From Methylobacterium soli (GTDB lineage: Bacteria; Pseudomonadota; Alphaproteobacteria; Rhizobiales; Beijerinckiaceae), in NCBI RefSeq assembly GCF_008806385.1, contig NZ_VZZK01000035.1:1-64000 (forward strand): 64,000 nt of DNA. The letters are read 5' to 3'. Positions within the stretch are counted from its first letter, which is position 1. The number at the start of each line of letters is the position of its first letter. The notes under the pieces were generated by a model. That model was not told the origin of the DNA. It saw nothing but the letters and a program-made list of their open reading frames with translations, and made no database searches. Made by a program: the position numbers and the translations under genes. Positions 17,985 to 26,465 of this stretch are shown here, one piece after another.

Positions 17985-19042
17985 ACTCTCGATCAGGCCC
18001 GGGACAGGGTGCGATCCTGACCCACGCGAACGCGCTGGCGAATGCCCTCATCCTGGGATCGTAGTTCGCCGCCATCGGGACCGAGCGCAGGGAAGCCTAT
18101 CTCGTCGCGCTGCCGCTCTTTCATGCCCTCGCGCTCATCTGCCAAGCCATTCACCGCTTCCTCCTGGGCGGCTGCGGCGTGCTGATCGCAGATCCGCGTG
18201 GTCTCCGTCGCGGAGATGCGGCGGCACCGCTTCCGGAGCATCGCCGGCGTGCCGAGCCTGTATCAGGCGCTGGCGCAGCTCCCCGACATCCGGAAGGTCG
18301 ATTTCAGCGTAGACCGCCGTGTGCTGTTCCGGCGGGGCGCCCCTGCCAGCCTCCGTGGCCGAGGCCTGGAGGGCGGCGACCGGGCTGCCGCTCATCGATG
18401 GATACGGATTAGCCGAGGTGGCCGGCGTCGCCGCCATGAATCCGTTCGGTCGAAGCCTGCAGCGCGGCGGAATCGGCTTTCCCGTCCGCTCGACCGAGAT
18501 CGAAATCCGCCGAGAGGACGGCGCGCCAGTAGGACCGGACGAGCTTGGGGAGATCCAAGTCCGGGGCCCTCAGGTCATGCGCGGCTATTATCGTCAGCCG
18601 GAGGAGACGGCCCGCGTCCTCGACGCTCGCGGCTTCCTGGCGACCGGCGACATCCCCACCATGGGTGCAGACGGATATCTGACCCTCGTGGACCGCGAGA
18701 AGGACATGGCGATCGTCGGCGGGATCAATATCTATCCGACCGAGATCGACGACGTGCTGTTGCGCCACCCGGGAATCCGGGATCCGGTCGCGGTGCCGGA
18801 CGCGCTCGGGCAAGGCGATCCTCGCCTGCGTGGTGCGGCGCGATCCCAATCTCACGGAAGCGGCGGTGATTGTGCACGCCCAAGCCGCGCTGACGGGCTA
18901 CAAGGTGCCGCGTCGTGTGATTTTCCGCGACCCGCTCCCGAAGACGCAGGTCGGCAAGGTGCTGCGCCGCGCGCTTCGCGAGCGGGTCGCGGATCCCGGC
19001 AGCGCGCCCTCGGGCCGGAGCGCCAAGCCGGACCTGCCGTAG
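17985..19042 (+). pseudogene. degenerate AMP-dependent acyl-CoA synthetase/ligase
   Basis: Fragments of one adenylate-forming enzyme appear in order but in shifting frames. They begin with an ATP-loop remnant then ILTHANALANALILGS followed by a TAG at 18062, then LVALPLFHALALICQ. Next come SIAGVPSLYQALAQLPDIRK (another frame), CCSGGAPLPASVAEAWR with DGYGLAEVAGVAAMNP and the hinge region GYLTLVDREKDMAIVGG (third frame). The last fragment is GYKVPRRVIFRDPLPKTQVG, containing the C-terminal catalytic lysine motif. At least three frameshifts and one stop are needed. The 5' third is missing or unrecognisable. It is inactive as written. Confidence 0.8.
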
Positions 19043-19458
19043 CGCCGGCCTCCGGTCGCTCCGCGTGAGGCTTCGCATCTGTCGGCGAGCGCTGCTCAGG
19101 CCTCGCACTGGCACCGCGCAGGTCGCCATGGTCGAGGGGCCTCGGCCTCCAGCCCAGCTGGGGGCTCCATGGCCACTGACGCGAAGCCCTGCACCCCCAT
19201 CCTGGAAAATCCTGGCGCTCACAGGATCGCGGGCATACGCGAAGTCATCGCGGTTGCACTTCCTCCTGCCCAACGCGCCAGACTTCGACCCGATCGAGCC
19301 GGCCTTCACGTCAGGAGCCTGCTCGGGACGGCAGCGCTCTGGAGGGCTTTCGCCCCATTCACCGCTCAGGACTGACAGACCGACCACGCTGATTCCGGTG
19401 ACGAGAACGACGGCGCGGTCGCGACATGACCGGGAACGGCTCCGGCATGTCTGCCGTT
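19043..19458. other. intergenic region, no gene supported
   Basis: Overlapping frames on both strands lack start signals and recognisable domains. It lies between the decayed acyl-CoA ligase and the 3' end of the metQ-like gene, and may be further remnant sequence. Confidence 0.4.
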
Positions 19459-20256
19459 TCAGGCGTTCCGGACAGGGATCACCGAGCCGCGATAGCGCGT
19501 CCGGATGAAACCGGAGACCTCGGCGGAGGTCAGCAGGTCGCTGAGGCGCAGCACGCGCGGATCCCGCGCCAGCGCCTCCGTCGTGACGAGCACGTTCGCG
19601 TAGGGGTTGCCCTCGGCGCGCTCCAGGGCCAAGGCGTCCCGCGCCGGTTCGAGCCCCGCCTCGAGCGCGTAATTGCCGTTGATGACCGCGAGCGCCACGT
19701 CCTCGAGGGAGCGCGGCAGTTGCGGCGGCGCGATCTCGACGAAGCGGAAGCCCTTGGGGTTCTCGGCGATGTCGTCCAGGGTCGCCGGCGCGCCCTCCGC
19801 GCCGGTGCGCAGGCGGATCAGGCCGTTCTCCTGAAGCAGCCGCAGGCCGCGGCTCGAATTCGTGACGTTGTTCGACAGGGCCACGACGCCCCCCTGCGGC
19901 AGGGCGGCGAGCGCCCTGGCGCGCCGGCTGTAGAGCCCGAGGGGCTCGATATGCACCGCCGCCACCACCGCGAAGCGCGTCCCCATCGCGGCCTCTTCCG
20001 AGCGCAGGAAGGGCACGTGCTGGAAGAAATTGGCGTCGGCGTCGCCGTCGCGCAGCAGCGCGTTCGGGCGGAGATCGCCGCTGATCTCGATGGTCTTGAG
20101 CGGCAGGTCGGGGGCGAGGCTCCCGCTCACGAATTCCAGGATCTCCGCATGGGGCACCGAGGAGGCCACCACGCGCAGCGGCGCGGCGGCGCGCGCCGTG
20201 CCGGCGGCGAGCGCCAGCGATCCGGCGAGGAGGGTGCGGCGGGTCAGGGCAGTCAT
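19459..20256 (-). CDS. MetQ/NlpA family ABC substrate-binding protein (orphan)
   Basis: This is a 265-residue binding protein. The N-terminus MTALTRRTLLAGSLALAAGT has a signal peptide with an RR pair but no lipobox cysteine. The mature part follows the MetQ pattern: VVASSVPHAEILEFV, GDADANFFQHVPFL, SNNVTNSSRGLRLLQENGLI and the late NPYANVLVTTE. MetQ proteins bind methionine or related compounds. No MetN ATPase or MetI permease lies beside it, so it must share another transporter or act alone. Its promoter should lie in 20257-20536. Confidence 0.85.
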   Translation of the reverse strand: MTALTRRTLLAGSLALAAGTARAAAPLRVVASSVPHAEILEFVSGSLAPDLPLKTIEISGDLRPNALLRDGDADANFFQHVPFLRSEEAAMGTRFAVVAAVHIEPLGLYSRRARALAALPQGGVVALSNNVTNSSRGLRLLQENGLIRLRTGAEGAPATLDDIAENPKGFRFVEIAPPQLPRSLEDVALAVINGNYALEAGLEPARDALALERAEGNPYANVLVTTEALARDPRVLRLSDLLTSAEVSGFIRTRYRGSVIPVRNA

Positions 20257-20944
20257 GGGCGCGAAACGATCTCTCGACGATGATGTTGGGTTGAAGACCG
20301 GATATGATCAGAGGCGGCGCCGTGCAGGCAAGAAAATCCTCTCCCGAATTTCCCTGCGTTCGAAGATCTTGGTCCTATATCTTGGCCTGAAAACGCAGGA
20401 ATGTTTCATTGACGCTCGGCCTCGTCCGGGAAACCATCGGCTGGCCCGACACGGGGTCACAGCCCGACAGGAGATTTCCGGTGCCGACCGAGTTTCGTCC
20501 AACACACCTCGCGGCCGCGGCGCGGCCGGTCCGGCCATGATGGGGCTCCTCCTCCGCCTCGCGCGCGCCCTGGCCGTCCCGTCCGGGCGCGCCGGACCAT
20601 CGCCCGCCGCGCTCACGCCGCTGGTCCCGTTCCCGATGCTCGACGGGGGCGTGCTCGCCTGCGCCGACCTCGCCCCGCACCTCGCCGCCCTGCCCGACCC
20701 CGCGCGCCGGCGCCGCCCGGGGGCCTGAGAGGGCCGGGGCCGGTCAGGCGAAGACGCGGCTGCGCCAGGCCGAGAGGGTCGCGATGCGAGGGGTCGCGAT
20801 GCAAGGGGTCGCGATGCAAGGGGTCGCGATGCGAAGGAGCGCGATGATGGTCTTGCTTCGGCCGCCGCAGCCGGGAGATCCGCCCTCCCCGTCTTGCCGA
20901 AGATTTGGCAGCACTTTTCGCGTTGATCTGGCTAGTCTTGTAGG
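20257..20944. other. mainly non-coding region with a doubtful 63-codon frame and tandem repeats
   Basis: The first 280 bp upstream of the MetQ-like gene include an 8-bp inverted repeat CCTGCGTT/AACGCAGG at 20353-20360 and 20392-20399, with two ATCTTGG copies between. A plus-strand frame at 20537-20728 (MMGLLLRLARALAVP start) is possible but has no convincing ribosome binding site. The 15-bp repeats at 20776-20850 follow. Confidence 0.45.
20776..20850. repeat. five 15-bp tandem units
   Basis: Units start at 20776, 20791, 20806, 20821 and 20836, with consensus GGGTCGCGATGCAAG. The second and third are identical, and the fifth is diverged. Read on the minus strand they give repeated HRDP(L/S) pentapeptides in an open frame (20613-21014) that otherwise looks non-coding. 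Confidence 0.85.
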
Positions 20945-21760
20945 ATGAAGTTCGGTCTTCGGTCGCCTTTATCCTCAATTCGGCGCCCGGCGCGCGGATC
21001 GTCGCGTCGGCCATCCGCGCCCGCCCATCCCTGCACGGATCGGACGGAGCGGCCCGGCCGGACCCGGAGGGTGTCGGATCTCCGGAGGCCGGGGGTGGCG
21101 GCCCTGGCGCTCCTGATCGGGCTCTGCGCCGCCCCGGCCTGCCGGGCTTCGGCGAGGGCGGAGTTTCCGGCGGATTCGTCGGCTCCGCGCCTCGCGCTCC
21201 TCGTCGCGTTCCCGGCGCCGAGCCTGTCGGAACCCGAGGAGGATGCCCAGGAGGCGCGGCTGGAGATCGGCCCGGACGGTCGTGATCTCCGGCTGACCGG
21301 CGACCTGACCGAGGGCGTCGCCGACCGGGCCGCGACCCTGCTCGCCGCCCATCCCCTGATCGAGCGCCTCCACCTGACGAGCGACGGCGGCCTCGTCCAG
21401 GAAGCGCTCGCGCTCGGCGCCCTGGTGGCGGCCCATGGACTCGCGACCTACGTGCCGGAGACCTGCGCCTCGGCCTGCACCCTGGTCTTCGTGCGTGGCC
21501 GCGGCCGCTTCATCGCCGCCGGCGGTCGCCTCGGCTTCCACGGCCCCTACGAGGTCGGCTTCTTCGAGGCGCTTCGGCAGGTCGATGCGGCCCCGGAGCG
21601 GACGGCCTATCTCAATGCCGGGCTCGCGCCGGACTTCGTTGCCCAGGCGCTCGCCGTGCGGGCCCAGGCGATGTGGACACCGGACGCGACGCGGCTGCGC
21701 GCGGCCGGCGTCGTGACGGAGGTCGTCGCACCCGACCGCTTCGCGGGCCGGGATCGATAG
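20945..21760 (+). CDS. predicted periplasmic ClpP/crotonase-fold protein (COG3904-like)
   Basis: This is a 271-residue protein. A basic leader precedes a hydrophobic segment (VAALALLIGLCAAPACRASA, about 51-70) that should export or anchor it. The C-terminal domain has the ClpP/crotonase-like pattern: LHLTSDGGLVQEAL (143-156), CASACTLVFVRG (174-185, with the putative nucleophile region) and GGRLGFHGPYEVG (193-205). Proteins of this group are called periplasmic serine-protease-like, usually without proven activity. A GTG at 21071 is a possible shorter start. It is convergent with the flavin monooxygenase gene. Confidence 0.7.
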   Translation: MKFGLRSPLSSIRRPARGSSRRPSAPAHPCTDRTERPGRTRRVSDLRRPGVAALALLIGLCAAPACRASARAEFPADSSAPRLALLVAFPAPSLSEPEEDAQEARLEIGPDGRDLRLTGDLTEGVADRAATLLAAHPLIERLHLTSDGGLVQEALALGALVAAHGLATYVPETCASACTLVFVRGRGRFIAAGGRLGFHGPYEVGFFEALRQVDAAPERTAYLNAGLAPDFVAQALAVRAQAMWTPDATRLRAAGVVTEVVAPDRFAGRDR

Positions 21761-21827
21761 GCCGCATCCCCCTGGGCCGACAGGCCCGGACCGCGCGCTG
21801 GCGGCAGGCGGGCCCGCCGGAATCGCG

Positions 21828-23192
21828 TCACCGCTCCTGCCGTGGCGGCGCGGCGGGCGGACGCGAGCCGAGATGTCCGCGCAGCGTCCGGGCCTCGTAA
21901 TCCTGCCGGAACAGGCCGCGGCGGCGCAACTCGGGCAGGACCAGGGCGATGAAGTCGTCGAGCCCGCCGGGGAGCGTCGCCGGCATGATGTTGAACCCGT
22001 CGGCGCCCCCGGCCCGGAAGCGCTCCTCCATCTCGTCCGCGATCTGGGCCGGCGTTCCGACGATCTGCGCGTGGCCGCGCGCCCCGGCGATGCGCAGGTA
22101 GAGCTGGCGCAGGGTCAATCCCTCGCGCCGGGCGAGATCGAACATCAGCTGCTGGCGGGACTTGGCGCCGTTGGACTCGGGCAGGTCGGGCACCGGCCCG
22201 TCGGGATCGTAGCCCGAGAGATCGAAGCCGCCGATCATGCGCTCGAGGAGGGCGAGGCCCACCACGGGATCGATCAGGGCCTGAAGCTCCTCGAACTTGG
22301 CGCGCGCCTCCGCCTCGCTGCGCCCGACCACGGGGAAGAGGCCGGGCATGACCTTGAGATCCTCCCGCCCGCGGCCGAACCCGGCCATGCGCTCCTTCAG
22401 GTCCCCGTAGAATTCGACCGCTTCGGCCAGCGTCTGGTTGGCGGTGAAGACGATCTCGGCGGTGCGCGCCGCGAGGTCCTTGCCGGGCCCGGACGAGCCG
22501 GCCTGGACCAGCACGGGCTGGCCCTGCGGCGTGCGCGAAATGTTGAGCGGCCCCCGCACCGCGAAATGCTTGCCCCTGTGATCGAGGGGCCGGAACCCGT
22601 CGGGCTTCGAGAACTGGCCGCTGGCCCGATCGATCACGACGGCATCGTCGTCCCAGGTGTTCCAGAGGCCGAGGACGACGTCGACGAATTCCTCGGCCCG
22701 CTCGTAGCGGTCGGCGTGGAGCGCGATTCCGTCGTTGCCGAAATTGGCGGCTTCCGCGTCGCTTGCCGAGGTGACGAGGTTCCATCCCGCCCGTCCGCCG
22801 CTGAGATGGTCGAGCGAGGCGAAGCGGCGCGCGACGTTGTAGGGCTCGTTGAAGGAGGTCGAGGTGGTGGCGACGAGCCCGATCCGCTCGGTGACGGCGG
22901 CGAGCGCCGAGAGCAGCGTCACCGGTTCGAAATGGGTTGAGCGCGCCGTGCGCTCGCTGGAGCGCAGGCTCGCGTCGCGGATCCCGGTCCCGTCCTCCAG
23001 GAAGACGAGGTCGAATTTCGCGGCCTCGGCCCGCCGCGCCCAGCCGATATAGCGCTCGAGGACGAGCCCCCCATCGGCCTCGCTCGACGGGTGTCGCCAG
23101 CCCGCGACGTGATGGCCGGTCGCGTAGAAGAAGGCGCCGAGGCGCAGGGTGTCCTGGGTCGGGGTGTCCTGGGTCGGGGTGTCGTGGGTCAT
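21828..23192 (-). CDS. flavin-dependent monooxygenase, NtaA/SnaA/DszA family
   Basis: This is a 454-residue LLM-class (bacterial luciferase-like) monooxygenase using FMNH2 from a separate reductase. Features include LGAFFYATGHHVAGWRHP, FDLVFLEDGTG, ERIGLVATTSTSFNEPYNVARRFASLDHLSGGRAGWN and PVLVQAGSSGPGKDLAA, all typical of the NtaA/DszA/SfnG-like group. Enzymes of this group oxidise sulfones, sulfonates, nitrilotriacetate and similar compounds. It is the last gene of an operon with a sulfonate-type ABC importer, 70 bp after the permease, so an organosulfur substrate is likely. The N-terminus holds 15-bp repeats encoding DTPTQ. Confidence 0.88.
   Translation of the reverse strand: MTHDTPTQDTPTQDTLRLGAFFYATGHHVAGWRHPSSEADGGLVLERYIGWARRAEAAKFDLVFLEDGTGIRDASLRSSERTARSTHFEPVTLLSALAAVTERIGLVATTSTSFNEPYNVARRFASLDHLSGGRAGWNLVTSASDAEAANFGNDGIALHADRYERAEEFVDVVLGLWNTWDDDAVVIDRASGQFSKPDGFRPLDHRGKHFAVRGPLNISRTPQGQPVLVQAGSSGPGKDLAARTAEIVFTANQTLAEAVEFYGDLKERMAGFGRGREDLKVMPGLFPVVGRSEAEARAKFEELQALIDPVVGLALLERMIGGFDLSGYDPDGPVPDLPESNGAKSRQQLMFDLARREGLTLRQLYLRIAGARGHAQIVGTPAQIADEMEERFRAGGADGFNIMPATLPGGLDDFIALVLPELRRRGLFRQDYEARTLRGHLGSRPPAAPPRQER
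23148..23189 (-). repeat. 15-bp in-frame tandem repeat at the monooxygenase N-terminus
   Basis: About two and a half units encode (T)HDTPTQDTPTQDT immediately after the initiator Met. The plus-strand unit is GGTGTCCTGGGTCGG. The conserved enzyme begins after it. Confidence 0.7.
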
Positions 23193-23262
23193 GAGCCGAT
23201 CTGTGTGATGCGGTGGCCCGCATCCTGGCGGGCCCTTCGGGATGGGCGCGGCCGCGCTCGGC

Positions 23263-24135
23263 TCAGCGGACCATGCCCCAGCGCCGGACCGTCAGGCGCT
23301 CCAGGCTCGCGAAGACGAGGTTCTCCACGACGAGCCCGATGGCGATGACGAGGAGGAGACCCGCGAAGACACGATCCGTATAGAGCTCGTTGCGGTTCTG
23401 GAAGATGTACCAGCCGAGGCCGCCCCGGCCCGAGGCGGCGCCGAACACCAGCTCCGCCGCGATCAGGGTGCGCCAGGCGAACGCCCAGCCGAGCTTGAGG
23501 CCGGACAGGATGGCGGGCAGCGCGGCTGGGATCAGGATCTGCCGGACATAGGGCAGGCCCGTGAGCCCGTAATTGCGCCCGGCCATGCGCAGGGTCTCGG
23601 GCACGGCCTGGAAGCCCGCATAGGTGTTGAGCGCGAGCGGCCACAGCACTGCGTGGATCAGCACGAAGACGAGGCTGCCGGAGCCGAGGCCGAACCAGAG
23701 CAGCGCCAGCGGCAGCAGGGCGATCGCCGGCAGGGGGTTGAACATCGCCGTCAGCGTCGAGAGCAGGTCGCGGCCCAGCTGGGTCGAGACCGCGAGCGTG
23801 GTCAGCCCGAAGGCGAGCACGATCCCGGCGAGATAGCCCTGCGCCAGGATGGCGAGCGAGATCCGGACCCGGTCCAGAAGCTCGCCGCTGGCCAGCCCTT
23901 CGCCCAGCGCCTGCAGGGTCTGGAGGAAGCTCGGCAGCAGCAGATCATTGTTCTGCCAGCGGGCGAGCGCCTCCCAGAGAAGTGCGAGCACGGCCAGGAT
24001 CAGGCCCTTGCGCAGCCAGCCCTGCTGCCAGAGCCGGGTCGAGAGCGGCAGCGCGCGCGCGACCGGCGCCTCCAGGAAGGGCGCGAGGACCCGGTCGTAT
24101 TCCGCCCGGATCGGGGGCAGGACGTGCTGGTTCAT
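23263..24135 (-). CDS. sulfonate/nitrate/taurine-type ABC transporter permease
   Basis: This is a 290-residue permease with about six helices, starting near residue 42. The cytoplasmic coupling loop is visible as AGRNYGLTGLPYVRQILIPAALPAI. GLKLGWAFAWRTLIAAELVFG and the RGGLGWYIFQNRNELYTDRVFAG segment are typical of the SsuC/TauC family. Its ATG overlaps the ATPase stop (24132-24135, ATGA). Together with the adjacent ATPase and binding protein it forms a complete importer. The neighbouring flavin monooxygenase suggests organosulfur compounds as cargo. Confidence 0.88.
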   Translation of the reverse strand: MNQHVLPPIRAEYDRVLAPFLEAPVARALPLSTRLWQQGWLRKGLILAVLALLWEALARWQNNDLLLPSFLQTLQALGEGLASGELLDRVRISLAILAQGYLAGIVLAFGLTTLAVSTQLGRDLLSTLTAMFNPLPAIALLPLALLWFGLGSGSLVFVLIHAVLWPLALNTYAGFQAVPETLRMAGRNYGLTGLPYVRQILIPAALPAILSGLKLGWAFAWRTLIAAELVFGAASGRGGLGWYIFQNRNELYTDRVFAGLLLVIAIGLVVENLVFASLERLTVRRWGMVR

Positions 24136-25031
24136 CGCGGGACCGCGGGGGCTGCGGGTTCGGGGGCTGCCTCGAACAGGCGCTCGTGCAGGCGCTGGAC
24201 CGCGGCCTGGAACGCGCCGCTGCCGAGGCTCGCGAGGTTGAACGCGTGGGCATTGACCTCGCTGCGCACGCGCCCGGGATGGGGCGAGAACAGCGCCACC
24301 CGGTTGCCGATGACGAGCGCCTCCTCGATCGCGTGCGTGACGAAGAGCAGCGTGAAGCGGACCTCCTCCCAGAGGGCGAGCAGTTCCTCCTGCATCCGGC
24401 GCCGGGTCAGGGCGTCCAGCGCCGCGAAGGGCTCGTCCATCAGCAGCACCTTGGGCTGGGTGGCCAGCGCGCGGGCGATGGCCACGCGCTGCTTCATGCC
24501 GCCCGAGAGCTGGTGCGGGTAGCTGTCGGCGAAGGCCGTGAGCCCGACCTTGTCGATGTAGTGGCGCGCCCGCGCCTCCGCCTCGCGCCGGCCGAGGAGC
24601 CCGGCGGCCCGCAGCGGGAAGGCGACGTTCTGCGCGACCGTCTTCCAGGGCGGAAGCTGGTCGAATTCCTGGAACACGACGATGCGGTCCGGACCCGGGC
24701 CCCGCACCACCTCGCCGTCGAGCCGGATCTCGCCCTCGACCGGGGCGTGGAAGCCGGCCACCGCCTTGAGCAGGGTGGACTTGCCGCAGCCCGAGGGCCC
24801 GAGCAGCACGAAGCGGTCGGCCGCGTAGACGTCGAGATCGATCCGGTGCGTGGCCCGGACCACCCGATCCGGCGTGCGGTATTCCAGGCTGACGCCCTGC
24901 ATCTGCAGGAGCGGCGCCGGCAGAGGGTCGGGGTCCGGCGGGACCGCGGCGTCGCTCCGTCCCCGCGGGGCGGACGCCGCCGCCCTCGCCCGGTCCGCGG
25001 AGAACGCCTCGCGCGCGGCGACCAGGGTCAT
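24132..25031 (-). CDS. sulfonate/nitrate/taurine-type ABC transporter ATP-binding protein
   Basis: This is a roughly 299-residue ABC ATPase. Walker A is LLGPSGCGKSTLLKAVAGF, the signature is LSGGMKQRVAIARALA, Walker B is VLLMDEPFAALD, and the switch histidine is in LLFVTHAIEEAL. The Q-loop region VFQEFDQLPPWKTV is typical of SsuB/TauB. ATG 25031 lies 13 bp after the binding-protein stop; a GTG at 25064 inside the upstream gene is an alternative. Neither has a clear ribosome binding site, so coupling to the upstream gene is likely. The protein has an unusual Ala-rich leader before the ATPase core. Confidence 0.88.
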   Translation of the reverse strand: MTLVAAREAFSADRARAAASAPRGRSDAAVPPDPDPLPAPLLQMQGVSLEYRTPDRVVRATHRIDLDVYAADRFVLLGPSGCGKSTLLKAVAGFHAPVEGEIRLDGEVVRGPGPDRIVVFQEFDQLPPWKTVAQNVAFPLRAAGLLGRREAEARARHYIDKVGLTAFADSYPHQLSGGMKQRVAIARALATQPKVLLMDEPFAALDALTRRRMQEELLALWEEVRFTLLFVTHAIEEALVIGNRVALFSPHPGRVRSEVNAHAFNLASLGSGAFQAAVQRLHERLFEAAPEPAAPAVPR

Positions 25032-25044
25032 GGAGGCCACGCGC

Positions 25045-26079
25045 TCAGCTGCCGGCCGCGACACGCGGATTCACGAAGAAATAATCCTCCAGCGCCCTGG
25101 GCTCGTTCTTGATCGCGCCGACGCGGTGCATGAACTGGCCGAGGCCGAGGGTGTTCTGCGGCGCGATCTTGAAGGTCACCTCAGGGTTCTTGATCACCTT
25201 GAGCAGCAGCGCGCGGTCGATGCGGCTGTGATTGGCCCGGATGTAGATGTCGGCCGCCTCCTCGGGGTGGGCCGTGATGAAGGCCGCCGCCTCGTCCAGC
25301 GCGTCCACGAAGGCCGCGTAGGTCCTGGGGCTGTCCTTGTGGAACCGCTCGGTGGCGTAGAGCACGGTCGAGGAGGCGGGGCCGCCCTGGACGTCGTAGG
25401 AATTCAGCACCACGTGCGCGTTCGGGTTCTCGGCGAGCTCCTGGTCCTGGAAGGGCGGGTTGCCGAAATGCCCGGTGATCTCGGTGCCGCCCTTCACGAT
25501 CGCGGCGGCCGCCTCGGGATGCGGGACCGCCACGCTGATCCGGTCGAGCTTGGCGAAGTCCTTGTCGCCCCACAGCTTGGCCGAGGCCCATTGCAGGATC
25601 CGCGCCTGCACCGAGACGCCGACGGCCGGGAGCGCGATCCGGTCCTTGTCGGTGAAATCCGCGATCGTCTTCACCTCGGGGCGGTTGCTGACGAGGTAGT
25701 AGGGGAAGTTGCCGAGCGAGGCGACGCCCTTGACCCCCTGCCGGCCGCGGGTGCGGTCCCAGAGCGTGAAGAGCGGACCGACGCCGGCGCCGGCGACCTC
25801 GATCTGGCCGGAGAGCAGCGCGTCGTTGACGGCGGCGCCGCCCGAGAGCTGGACGTACTCGACTTGGATGTCGAGCCCGGCAGCCTTGCCGTGCTTCTCG
25901 ATCAGCTTCCGGTCCTCGGCCACGTTCAACAGGAGGTAGACGACGCCGAATTGCTTGGCGACGCGCAATTGCCCCTCGGCGGCGGCCGCCGGCCCAAGGA
26001 CCGCCCCCGCGATGGCGAGCCCGCCGAGCAGGGCGGCGGCTTGCCGGCGTGAGAACAGGCTGCGTCGCTGGAGCGTCAT
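25045..26079 (-). CDS. sulfonate/nitrate/taurine-type ABC substrate-binding protein
   Basis: This is a 344-residue periplasmic binding protein of the NMT1/SsuA group. The signal peptide ends near AVLGPAAAAEG (about residue 35). The mature domain shows KQFGVVYLLLNVAEDRKLIEKHG, LDIQVEYVQLSGGAAVNDAL, SGQIEVAGAGVGP and a C-terminal NPEVTFKIAPQNTLGLGQFM. It is the first gene of a four-gene operon (binding protein, ATPase, permease, monooxygenase). The divergent AsnC/Lrp regulator starts 387 bp away and probably controls it. Confidence 0.88.
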   Translation of the reverse strand: MTLQRRSLFSRRQAAALLGGLAIAGAVLGPAAAAEGQLRVAKQFGVVYLLLNVAEDRKLIEKHGKAAGLDIQVEYVQLSGGAAVNDALLSGQIEVAGAGVGPLFTLWDRTRGRQGVKGVASLGNFPYYLVSNRPEVKTIADFTDKDRIALPAVGVSVQARILQWASAKLWGDKDFAKLDRISVAVPHPEAAAAIVKGGTEITGHFGNPPFQDQELAENPNAHVVLNSYDVQGGPASSTVLYATERFHKDSPRTYAAFVDALDEAAAFITAHPEEAADIYIRANHSRIDRALLLKVIKNPEVTFKIAPQNTLGLGQFMHRVGAIKNEPRALEDYFFVNPRVAAGS

Positions 26080-26465
26080 GGGGGCCTCGGTCGCGCCGGT
26101 TGTCGGGACAGGAAGGGCGCGGATCGTGCGGCGCCATGGTGGAAAGTTTTGCCAACGCTTCTCGATCAGGTCAACAAAATGTTCCTTTTAAAGAACGGCG
26201 CGCGCGGAGGACATCACCGTTCTGCTGGTGGCACTTGGAAGGAAAATCTTCGATTACCTGAGATTTACCGGCGTTTCTCGAAGTTTTTCACCTGACCGAG
26301 GCCCGTTTGCTGCGCGGCTCGCCTTGCATCCGGAGCAGATCGTTCTCTATACCGGACGCGAGGCCGCCCCGAGCGGCGATCGGCGCGCCGAGGCGGCCGA
26401 CGCAGACGCGCGGCCGAGCCAAGGCGGATGGTGGCCCCCGGCCGCGCGACCGAGCAGGAGACATC
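26080..26465. other. divergent promoter region of the sulfonate operon and AsnC regulator
   Basis: No gene lies here. An A/T-rich patch at 26165-26200 contains the imperfect palindrome at 26181-26196 and should hold the promoter of the minus-strand operon. The half near 26466 is GC-rich and ends in AGGAGACATC, the ribosome binding site of the regulator. Confidence 0.55.
26181..26196. promoter_or_regulatory. candidate AsnC/Lrp-type operator
   Basis: GTTCCTTTTAAAGAAC is a near-palindrome (six of eight base pairs match) with an A/T-rich centre, located 102 bp upstream of the binding-protein ATG. Lrp/AsnC proteins favour such sites. The assignment is inferred from position only. Confidence 0.4.

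Noticed and set aside
20537-20728. 63-codon plus-strand frame
   Set aside because: No convincing ribosome binding site or homologous family; kept only as a note in the intergenic entry.
20613-21014. Minus-strand frame containing HRDP repeats
   Set aside because: The repeats come from the 15-bp tandem array; the rest lacks a start signal and resembles no protein.
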